A stretch of DNA of 5,146 nt, taken from the NCBI GenBank assembly GCA_025963815.1, contig JAOQAA010000351.1:1-5146 (forward strand), in the 5' to 3' direction. The notes beneath the pieces are model-generated. The model made no database searches. It was given only the letters and a program-made list of their open reading frames with translations, and was not told the DNA's origin. The DNA comes from Capsulimonas sp. (GTDB taxonomy: Bacteria; Armatimonadota; Armatimonadia; Armatimonadales; Capsulimonadaceae). Shown here piece by piece: positions 1-5,146 of the stretch. The position numbers and the translations under genes are program-made. Each line of letters opens with the position of its first letter. Position 1 is the stretch's first letter.

Positions 1-579
1 CGGCCTACCGGTCTTGGCAACTTGATCGTCGGCTACAACGCCAAGAGCCCGTACGCCGCGCAGACCCGCACCGGAAGCCACAATCTGATCCTCGGCGACG
101 CCAACAATTATTTGTCTTACGGCGGCATCGTCGCCGGAGCGAATAACACGTCCCGTGCGCCCTACGCCTCGGTCACAGGAGGCAGCCAGAACGTCGCCAG
201 CGGCCGGTACGCCACGGTGGCGGGCGGCTACACTAACACCGCCAGCGCCAACTGCGCATCCGTCAGCGGCGGCGACTACAATATGGCGGATGGGGTGTTT
301 TCCTCAGTCAGCGGTGGATATCACAATTCGGCCAGCGCGGATGAAGCGTCGGTCAGCGGCGGAATCGGCAACAAGGCCGGCGATGAAGGCGCTTCGGTGA
401 GCGGCGGCGTCGGCAACAGGGCGATCAGCTTCGGCGCTTCCGTCAGCGGAGGCAGCGGCAGCACGGCCTACGGACGCCAAGCCCCCATCAGCGGAGGCTT
501 CGGCGACAAGAGCGATCTTGAAAACGCCTGGAGCGCGGGCGGTTGCGTCATGCTTCACGCCAGCATCGCCGCGCACTGA
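1..579 (+). CDS. Partial YadA-head-like / VSGG 15-residue repeat protein (C-terminal part)
   Basis: The reading frame is open from the first base, so the true start lies upstream; the TTG at 22 is internal and need not be a start. The visible 192 residues begin with a GLGNLIVGYN-type segment and a second SHNLILG segment. Nine consecutive 15-residue units with the pattern V-S-G-G-x-x-N-x-A follow, and the protein ends in a short cap (ENAWSAGG) and TGA. Such Gly/Asn-spaced repeats resemble the left-handed beta-roll head of trimeric autotransporter adhesins (YadA/hep-hag type) and of many large secreted proteins in environmental bacteria. No YadA-type membrane anchor follows, so attachment or secretion must use something upstream or be absent. 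I infer a surface or secreted structural/adhesive protein; the actual function is unknown. No terminator is evident after the stop. Confidence 0.8.
   Translation, partial: RPTGLGNLIVGYNAKSPYAAQTRTGSHNLILGDANNYLSYGGIVAGANNTSRAPYASVTGGSQNVASGRYATVAGGYTNTASANCASVSGGDYNMADGVFSSVSGGYHNSASADEASVSGGIGNKAGDEGASVSGGVGNRAISFGASVSGGSGSTAYGRQAPISGGFGDKSDLENAWSAGGCVMLHASIAAH
127..531 (+). repeat. Nine tandem 45-bp / 15-residue coding repeats
   Basis: Units begin at 127, 172, 217, 262, 307, 352, 397, 442 and 487, with no insertions or deletions between them. The protein pattern is [VI]-[STAV]-[GA]-G-x-x-N-x-A-x-x-x-x-A-S. The final Gly of the motif is kept in all nine units; the preceding position is Gly in eight and Ala in the first. 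The Asn is kept in the first seven but is Ser in unit eight and Asp in unit nine. DNA identity between units is only moderate outside the GTCAGCGG-like core, so this is an old protein repeat under structural selection rather than a recent DNA expansion. Confidence 0.85.
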
Positions 580-601
580 GCTTGGTCCTCCAGAGATTTC
601 T

Positions 602-632
602 TTGTCCATTTTGCCAATTGAGGTGGTATCAT
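602..632 (+). promoter_or_regulatory. Candidate extended -10 promoter for the kinase operon
   Basis: TATCAT at 627-632 matches the sigma-70 -10 consensus at five of six positions and is preceded by TG at 624-625, giving the TGnTATCAT extended -10 form. The best -35 is TTGTCC at 602-607 (four of six), but its 19-bp spacing is long. A transcript would start near 639 and carry a leader of about 65 nt before the kinase ATG. This assumes that the host's housekeeping sigma factor follows the common consensus. Confidence 0.4.
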
Positions 633-704
633 AGAAGAGTAGGCAAGCAGACAGCCGCACATCCCAAACCTGAACTCTTTTTCGTCCCGCCTCCGATTTA
701 AGCA

Positions 705-2516
705 ATGGAAATAAGCACTCGATTAGGACCGTACCGGCTGGATGAATTGACCGGAGAAGGCAGTGTCGCGCAAGTTTACAAAGCTTGGCACATGAACCTA
801 CAGCGGTTTGAAGCACTCAAGCTGCTCCGAGATTCGATGGCTCACGAGGAAACAATCGTGGCGCGCTTTCTCTCGGAAGCACGCACCGCCGCGAAACTCA
901 GCCACCGCCATATTGCGACCATTTACTCCGTCGGCGATGGAAATGGGAGCCGGCCCTATTTTACCATGGAGCTGATTAAGGGACACGATCTCGGCGAACA
1001 TCTCCGACGCCATGGTCCGCTGACGCTGAGTGAAGCTGCTCCCCTTCTCCATCAGATCGCTGAAGCGATCGATTACGCCCATAGCGTGGGCGTCATTCAC
1101 CGCGATATCAAGCCGGCCAATATCCTGTTGGAAGATATGAACTCCGGCGGCTATATGGTCAAGCTCGTGGACTTCGGGATCTCCCGGGTTGCGGAGGAGG
1201 ACGCCGCCGCCCGACTCACGCAGACCGGTGGCATCGTCGGTACGCCGAAGTATATCTCTCCGGAACAAGCCAACGAACAGCCCGTCGATTACCGTTCGGA
1301 CATCTATTCCTTCGGCGTCGTCGCCTATGAGATGATGTGCGGACGCACACCGTTTGAAAGTTCGGAAACGGTGACCGCCATGGCGCTGCTGATGGCGCAC
1401 GTTCATAACGCCCCGCCCCCGCCGCGAGAACTGGCGCCGTCGCTCTCACAGACCACCAGCGACGCTCTCCTGCGATGTCTCGCCAAATCACCCGGTGAGC
1501 GGTTCAGCACATGCGGCGAGTTCGTCCGGGTGCTCACCGCGCCGCGAGGCGTGGAACCGTCATCGCCCGTCATTGGAACGGCGTCGCCCGCCCCGCCGCC
1601 CCCCGCCGAAACAAAAATCACTTTCTCCGGCACGCCCAAGGTCACCCAGGCAGCCGAATCGTCTCCTGCGCTGGCCGTGCCGAACCCTCGGCGGACGATA
1701 TTGACGGCAATCGGCGCGGCGGCAGCCGGTGCTTTGGCGGTCTGCGCCGTCTTCGCCTTCACTCACAAGGCGCCGCCCCCCACCCCAATTGGCCGCAAGA
1801 TCAAAGCGCCGGTAATCTCCGTGCAGCGCAACGCCGCGCCGCCCGTATCCAAGCCCATCCATGCGCCAACGCCGGTCGCGGCCCAGAAGGCCGTCCCAGC
1901 AGTTGCGCCTCTGAAAGCCGCTCCGATAGTCACGGCTCAGAAAGTCGCGCCGCCGCCCGCGCCGTCGAAAGCCCCCATGACGCTTCTGGTTAACCACACG
2001 GAAGCGCCGCTGCCCGCGCCCGTGAATCTGGCCCCGAAAAACGCCGTCCCGTCTCCGCCGGCGCCGACTATCGCTCCAGTAAAATCAGCTGTAGTCGTCA
2101 AACCAGCCTTAGCCGCCGTCAGACCGGCCGTCGCTGTCGTCAAACCGACCGCGCCCACCATGAAACCGGCGACGCCTGCCGCAAAACCGGCGGTGCGCAA
2201 AACGGCGCAGCCACACCTGGCAATAGCGGCGGCTCACACGCCGATCCGCAATCGCCGTGTGAGAGCCGCGCAGCTTCGACGAAAGTCTCGGGTTCAAAAG
2301 GCGCACCCGCCCGCCCGGATCGTTAAGGTTCACACTCTCGCGGATGCATGGAAGGCGAGCTACCGTAAGGAATTGGCCCTCTCGCATTCATTCCGCGCCA
2401 AGGGTGATCTCGTTCAGGCTAACGCTCTGGCCCAAAATGCGGAAGATAGCCGCCGCCACTCGGCGCTTACTCCCAAGCCCAAAACCAAGGCAAAGAAACG
2501 GAAATTGCGCCGTTAA
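705..2516 (+). CDS. Hanks-type Ser/Thr protein kinase with one TM helix and Pro/Ala/Lys-rich C-terminal region
   Basis: This 603-residue protein should phosphorylate Ser/Thr on target proteins at the inner face of the membrane. The kinase domain spans about residues 10-275. It has a nucleotide loop GEGSVAQV (17-24), the VAIK-type lysine K39 in EALKLL, helix-C E58, catalytic loop HRDIKPANIL (132-141, D134 and N139), DFG (156-158), activation-loop threonines T172, T174 and T180, SPE (185-187) and D199 of the DIYSFG helix. All core catalytic residues are present, so it should be active; the third glycine of the nucleotide loop is Ala (A22). A Pro-rich linker leads to a hydrophobic helix at 331-353. 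Residues 355-540 are rich in Pro, Ala, Val and Lys, followed by a helical segment (543-588) and a very basic tail. PASTA domains are absent. The ATG is fixed by an in-frame TAA at 699-701. No clear Shine-Dalgarno sequence precedes it. The TPR gene follows after 25 bp. Confidence 0.95.
   Translation: MEISTRLGPYRLDELTGEGSVAQVYKAWHMNLQRFEALKLLRDSMAHEETIVARFLSEARTAAKLSHRHIATIYSVGDGNGSRPYFTMELIKGHDLGEHLRRHGPLTLSEAAPLLHQIAEAIDYAHSVGVIHRDIKPANILLEDMNSGGYMVKLVDFGISRVAEEDAAARLTQTGGIVGTPKYISPEQANEQPVDYRSDIYSFGVVAYEMMCGRTPFESSETVTAMALLMAHVHNAPPPPRELAPSLSQTTSDALLRCLAKSPGERFSTCGEFVRVLTAPRGVEPSSPVIGTASPAPPPPAETKITFSGTPKVTQAAESSPALAVPNPRRTILTAIGAAAAGALAVCAVFAFTHKAPPPTPIGRKIKAPVISVQRNAAPPVSKPIHAPTPVAAQKAVPAVAPLKAAPIVTAQKVAPPPAPSKAPMTLLVNHTEAPLPAPVNLAPKNAVPSPPAPTIAPVKSAVVVKPALAAVRPAVAVVKPTAPTMKPATPAAKPAVRKTAQPHLAIAAAHTPIRNRRVRAAQLRRKSRVQKAHPPARIVKVHTLADAWKASYRKELALSHSFRAKGDLVQANALAQNAEDSRRHSALTPKPKTKAKKRKLRR
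2100..2204 (+). repeat. Five tandem heptads beginning with [Lys/Arg]-Pro in the kinase tail
   Basis: Within the kinase gene, K466, R473, K480, K487 and K494 are each followed by Pro and five mostly Ala, Val or Thr residues, giving a strict 7-residue (21-bp) period. The underlying DNA is degenerate, with AAACCGG-like cores. This is likely an extended, positively charged spacer outside the membrane. KP-rich spacers of this kind are known in envelope-spanning proteins such as TonB; the comparison is by composition only. Confidence 0.75.
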
Positions 2517-2541
2517 CGGCAATCATAGGGATCGATTCAGA

Positions 2542-3543
2542 ATGAGTTTATTGGGAAACCTTTTCGGCAAAAAGAGCCAGCCGCCGGCCGATCCGGCGCA
2601 GCAGCGACGTTTCGATGAGGAGTGGGAGCAAGCGATACAGCGCTTTGGAGCCGTGACCAAGCTGGGCGCCATCAACATGGAGTTGAAGCATCCGAAAACC
2701 GGCAATCTCATGACGCCGCATGAAGGCCTCGGTCAGACGTTCTCCGAATGGAAAGCAATCGAATCGCCGTACGACAAGCGCGCCCTTCTGTTTGAGCAGA
2801 TCATGAGCATGGTCGGCAAGTCAATGAAACGATGGCAGGTCGCGAACTATCTCGTCGCCAACCGGAGCCCACAGCAGGCGATGTCACTGCTGGAGAAGGC
2901 CGAGGAATCGGAAAAAGCCGACGCCCAATTTCAAGCGGCCATGGCCAAAACTTTGATGCGCCTGGATCGCCCGTCGGATGCTCTCGATCACGCGCGGCAA
3001 GCAACCGAAACCACCCCGGACGAGCAGGGTCTTCAAACGGTATATGCCGATGCCCTCCATTTGACTGGCCGATGTGAAGAAGCGCATGCCATTTACACCC
3101 GCCAGATGGCCCCGTCTCAGCCCGTCACGGACACTTCCATTGTTTCCATGTTCGAGTCTCTGTTCAGCCAGGAAACCGGTTCAGTCCCCTCCCCGGTTCT
3201 GGCGGTCGAGATTGCTGAGAGTCTCAGCGACCCGGCGCAATCCGAGGAGTTCTGGTGTTTGGGCGAAACGGAATTTTACCATAGCCCTTATTTCCGTATG
3301 CATCACGCCTACCATCTGATCAATACCGGCGCAAAAGATCGAGGCTTCGTGAAGCTGATCGCACTGGTGAAGGAAATGCCATGGATGCGGGAAGCCAGTC
3401 TCAACCTCTCAATGCTGTTCGAGCAGTTCGATCCTACCGGACGGCAGATCATGCCGGAGCTTCAAACACTGCTGCGGCAGAACATCGAGAAAAACGGCTG
3501 GACAACGGCCGGGATGAACAAAATCACGCTCAGCGCGAGCTGA
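2542..3543 (+). CDS. TPR-like repeat protein of unknown function, downstream of the kinase
   Basis: I do not recognise a specific family. Translation from the ATG at 2542 gives 333 residues. It opens with a short hydrophobic/basic start (MSLLGNLFGKK), then a charged helix at about 20-40. Two helix-turn-helix units at about 126-160 and 161-194 carry TPR-type spacing (small residues in helix A, ALDHA and EAHAIY in helix B, Pro near the end of the first unit). The remainder is predicted mostly helical with Met- and Phe-rich stretches. No signal peptide or membrane helix is clear, so it is probably cytoplasmic. An in-frame ATG at 2344 lies inside the kinase gene and would add 66 basic residues read out of frame with the kinase. 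The 2542 start is preferred because it lies after the kinase stop and follows AGGG at 2527-2530, although the 11-nt spacing is longish. The position suggests a kinase partner or substrate; this is inference. Confidence 0.85.
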   Translation: MSLLGNLFGKKSQPPADPAQQRRFDEEWEQAIQRFGAVTKLGAINMELKHPKTGNLMTPHEGLGQTFSEWKAIESPYDKRALLFEQIMSMVGKSMKRWQVANYLVANRSPQQAMSLLEKAEESEKADAQFQAAMAKTLMRLDRPSDALDHARQATETTPDEQGLQTVYADALHLTGRCEEAHAIYTRQMAPSQPVTDTSIVSMFESLFSQETGSVPSPVLAVEIAESLSDPAQSEEFWCLGETEFYHSPYFRMHHAYHLINTGAKDRGFVKLIALVKEMPWMREASLNLSMLFEQFDPTGRQIMPELQTLLRQNIEKNGWTTAGMNKITLSAS

Positions 3544-3547
3544 CACG

Positions 3548-3988
3548 TTACGCAGTTTCGCTCAAGACTTGGGCAAGGCCCGCAAGCAGCGTGGTCCATC
3601 CGTCTTTCGTCCGATCAGCGAATTCTAAATATACCCCCTCATGAGTGAGAGTCAATTCGCAGCCCGCATCGACCAAGGCGATCTCCACAGTGACGATCGT
3701 CGCCTTTTCCACAATCTCATCGCCAAAATCGAACGTCAAACGGCGTGGTCGGTCGAGCTCCAGATAGCGGCCGTAGTGCGCAACATCTTCGTCGCCACGG
3801 CGTTCGATGATGGTAAAGCCGCCGCCGACTCTCGGATCGATCTCCACGCTCTGCATTTTGCCCCCCGGCGTGGCGAACAGCCACTTTCCGGCAATCTCAG
3901 GGGTGAGCCAAGCGTCGAAGACGCGCTCGGACAAAGCGTCAAAGTGGCGAGTAACAGCGATTGTCGTGGATGGGGTTTCAGTAGTCAT
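3548..3988 (-). CDS. AHSA1 / SRPBCC-domain protein
   Basis: The 146-residue protein has the features of the small bacterial AHSA1 (activator of Hsp90 ATPase homologue 1-like) branch of the START/SRPBCC fold. It has an opening strand followed by RHFDALSERVFDAWLTPE (14-31), W36, the DPRVGGGF turn (51-58), YGRYLELDRPRRLTF (72-86) and a closing helix starting DGW (129-131). The length is normal and the protein is complete and soluble. These proteins form a hydrophobic cavity for small ligands; their substrates are mostly unknown, and an Hsp90 role is not established for the bacterial short forms. Such genes often sit beside an ArsR-type regulator, but none is present here. The gene has its own promoter and ribosome binding site. 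Its stop is only 4 bp from the stop of the convergent TPR gene, with no hairpin between them. Confidence 0.92.
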   Translation of the reverse strand: MTTETPSTTIAVTRHFDALSERVFDAWLTPEIAGKWLFATPGGKMQSVEIDPRVGGGFTIIERRGDEDVAHYGRYLELDRPRRLTFDFGDEIVEKATIVTVEIALVDAGCELTLTHEGVYLEFADRTKDGWTTLLAGLAQVLSETA

Positions 3989-3994
3989 AAACTT

Positions 3995-4000
3995 CTCCTT
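3995..4000 (-). promoter_or_regulatory. Strong Shine-Dalgarno site for the AHSA1 gene
   Basis: Read on the minus strand this is AAGGAG, six bases before the ATG at 3988. Spacing and sequence are close to ideal and confirm the chosen start. Confidence 0.85.
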
Positions 4001-4011
4001 GATTCGCTTGG

Positions 4012-4040
4012 GTTATATTCGAGTTTCTGGTTTATGTCAA
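4012..4040 (-). promoter_or_regulatory. Near-consensus sigma-70 promoter for the AHSA1 gene
   Basis: On the minus strand a perfect -35 box TTGACA (4035-4040) is separated by exactly 17 bp from TATAAC (4012-4017), which matches the -10 consensus at five of six positions. Transcription would begin near 4005, leaving a leader of only about 15-20 nt that is just enough for the AAGGAG site. The -35 lies 20 bp beyond the end of the upstream gene's terminator. A promoter this strong is either constitutive or held by a repressor; I see no convincing operator palindrome. Confidence 0.8.
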
Positions 4041-4060
4041 GCAATGCACTGGCGAAACGC

Positions 4061-4096
4061 AAAAAAGCCCCGCTGACCGAAGTCAGGCGGGGCTTT
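4061..4096 (-). terminator. Rho-independent terminator of the solute-binding protein gene
   Basis: On the minus strand AAAGCCCCGC (4096-4087) pairs with GCGGGGCTTT (4073-4064), extended by a four-pair TGAC/GTCA stem with one unpaired base (4086). The loop is TTCG closed by C-G, the extra-stable cUUCGg tetraloop. A run of six T (4066-4061) follows directly. The hairpin starts 12 bases after the TAA at 4111-4109. On the plus strand the hairpin is followed by only three T, so it is directional. Confidence 0.92.
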
Positions 4097-4108
4097 ACGA
4101 ATAAGTGA

Positions 4109-5146
4109 TTAGAAGTCGAACTTGTCGATGTTGTCCTTATTGAAGACGAGGATGTCGCCCAGCAGGATCTTGTCGCCGTCGATCTTCTTGTCGCCCAATT
4201 TGCCGGCGTGGAATGTGGTGGCGCCGGGCTTGAGCTTGCCGGTCGCGACGGCTTCGGCGGCGTAGATGGTCAGGTAGCCCAGGTCTTCCGTGTTCCACAG
4301 GACGACGGATTTGACGGTGCCGCCCTTGACGTAGGGCTTCATATTGTTGGGGGTGGACAGGCCGGTCACTAAGACTTGACCGGATTTGCCCGCCTGCTTG
4401 ATCGCCTCGGCAGCTCCCGGGAAGGCGACGCTGCTGATGCCGAAGACACCCTTAAGGTCCGGATAGGTCTTCATGAGATCCTGGGTCACCTGGAACGCGA
4501 GGGTCTGGTTGTCGTTGCAGGGCTTGACCCCGATGAGTTCAAGTTTCGGATACTTCTTCAAGCGCTCCTTCATGTACTTGATCCACTCGTTCTGATTGGC
4601 CGCCGTCAATGTCGCGGTGACGATGGCCACTTTGCCGGTCGGCTCCGCGCCGCCGATGTCCTTGGCCATCGTGTCCACAAGCGCGTCGCCAATCTGCTCG
4701 GAGGTCGCCTGATCGACAAAGAACTCGCGCGATTCGGGCTTGCTGTCGGCGTCCCACGTCAGCGTGTGCACGCCCTGCTTACGGGCCTTCTCCATTGCGG
4801 GTGAGAGCACGTTCGGGTCGTTGGGCGAAACGCAGATGACATTCGCGCCTTTCAGCGTCCAGGATTCGATCAGGGAAGCCGCCGCCTCGGGAGCACCGTC
4901 GGTGGGGCCATCATAGACGAGGTTGACGTCGCCCAGTTCCTTCGCGGCGGCCTCGGCGCCGACGCTGCAGGAGGTGAAGTAGGCAATGCCCTTTTGCTTG
5001 GGCAGCAAGTAGACGTTCACCTTTTGCCCGGCGGCGACAGTGGTAGGGCCACCGCCCGTGGTGGAGCCGTTATTCTTGCCGCAGCCGGTCGCCAGGACGG
5101 CGCCGCAGAGCAGACCGAAGGTGATTGGGCGAATGAGATGTCGCAT
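4109..5146 (-). CDS. LsrB/RhaS-like ABC transporter solute-binding lipoprotein
   Basis: The gene encodes 345 residues ending FDF-TAA; the ATG is the final codon of the window, so its ribosome site and promoter lie outside. A signal peptide (basic MRHLIR, then a hydrophobic core) ends in a lipobox-like LATGC with C22 as the lipidated Cys, followed by a Gly/Thr/Ser linker (23-41). The mature part is a two-lobe periplasmic-binding fold (Peripla_BP_4 type). It has VNVYLLPK (43-50), YDGPTDG (78-84), LTWDADSKPE (129-138), the NQNEW segment (184-188), GLSTPNNMKPYVKGGTVK (262-279) and WNTEDLGYLTIYAA (284-297). From memory these align closely with E. coli LsrB, while the WN..DLGYL element recalls rhamnose-binding RhaS. 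It captures a small sugar-like ligand for an ABC importer whose permease and ATPase genes are not in view. Rhamnose or a related sugar is more likely than AI-2 (see findings). Confidence 0.93.
   Translation of the reverse strand: MRHLIRPITFGLLCGAVLATGCGKNNGSTTGGGPTTVAAGQKVNVYLLPKQKGIAYFTSCSVGAEAAAKELGDVNLVYDGPTDGAPEAAASLIESWTLKGANVICVSPNDPNVLSPAMEKARKQGVHTLTWDADSKPESREFFVDQATSEQIGDALVDTMAKDIGGAEPTGKVAIVTATLTAANQNEWIKYMKERLKKYPKLELIGVKPCNDNQTLAFQVTQDLMKTYPDLKGVFGISSVAFPGAAEAIKQAGKSGQVLVTGLSTPNNMKPYVKGGTVKSVVLWNTEDLGYLTIYAAEAVATGKLKPGATTFHAGKLGDKKIDGDKILLGDILVFNKDNIDKFDF

Noticed and set aside
127..531. CRISPR-like or satellite array from the 45-bp periodicity
   Set aside because: There are no conserved repeats separated by unique spacers. 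The period is continuous, in frame and conserved at the protein level.
304..816. Minus-strand open frame of 170 codons across the repeat gene end and the intergenic region
   Set aside because: It is antisense to the VSGG repeats, and its Ala/Ser/Asp-rich periodic sequence simply mirrors them. It has no ribosome site or recognisable domain.
798..2387. Several long antisense and alternate-frame open frames across the kinase gene
   Set aside because: They overlap a well-conserved kinase and a GC-rich repetitive tail. Their products are Arg/Gly-rich and resemble no family, as expected of shadow frames in GC-rich DNA.
2344..2541. Upstream in-frame ATG that would lengthen the TPR protein by 66 residues
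   Set aside because: It lies inside the kinase gene in another frame. The added stretch is Arg-rich and low in plausible structure, and a better placed ATG with AGGG upstream exists at 2542.
4064..4096. Hairpin as a plus-strand terminator for the kinase/TPR operon
   Set aside because: It is over 500 bp past the TPR stop, and on the plus strand only TTTA follows the stem. The six-T run is on the other side.
3641..4108. Plus-strand open frame opposite the AHSA1 gene and terminator
   Set aside because: It is antisense to a clear AHSA1 gene with promoter and SD, and it reads through the terminator hairpin. No family resemblance is seen.
4376..4804. Plus-strand open frame opposite the solute-binding protein
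   Set aside because: It is the complement of a well-conserved binding-protein gene and has no independent support.
4109..5146. Naming the gene lsrB (AI-2 receptor)
   Set aside because: Several residues that contact AI-2 in LsrB appear changed, and no lsr neighbours are visible, so a symbol would overstate the evidence.

Overview
The window holds five protein-coding genes in about 5.1 kb, with no RNA genes, insertion sequences, CRISPR array or integrase visible. The DNA is moderately GC-rich. The mix of a Hanks-type membrane kinase, a YadA-head-like repeat protein, an AHSA1-family protein and a sugar-type ABC solute-binding lipoprotein is typical of a free-living bacterium with a large, signalling-rich genome, for example Armatimonadota, Planctomycetota or a similar phylum. 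This placement is inference from gene content and style; no marker gene is present to settle it.

Layout: (1) 1-579, plus strand: the C-terminal part of a repeat protein with nine 15-residue units of VSGGxxNxA type, truncated at its N-terminus by the window edge. (2) 580-704: a short intergenic stretch with a plausible extended -10 promoter. (3) 705-2516, plus strand: a Ser/Thr protein kinase with one transmembrane helix and a long Pro/Ala/Lys-rich region that is probably extracytoplasmic. (4) 2542-3543, plus strand, 25 bp downstream and probably in the same operon: a TPR-like protein with no recognised specific function. (5) 3548-3988, minus strand: an AHSA1/SRPBCC protein, convergent with the TPR gene (4 bp between stop codons), with a near-consensus promoter and strong ribosome binding site. 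(6) 4061-4096: a rho-independent terminator with a UUCG tetraloop, ending (7) 4109-5146, minus strand: a complete lipoprotein solute-binding protein of the LsrB/RhaS type, whose ATG is the last three bases of the window.

Functionally the kinase and TPR gene look like a signalling pair. The AHSA1 gene and the solute-binding gene share a strand, but a terminator and a new promoter separate them, so they are independent transcription units. The remaining permease and ATPase genes of the transporter are not visible. I found no clear undescribed multi-gene system. The observations most worth following are the kinase's heptad [KR]P tail with its TPR-like C-terminus next to a TPR gene, and the partly changed ligand pocket of the LsrB-like protein.
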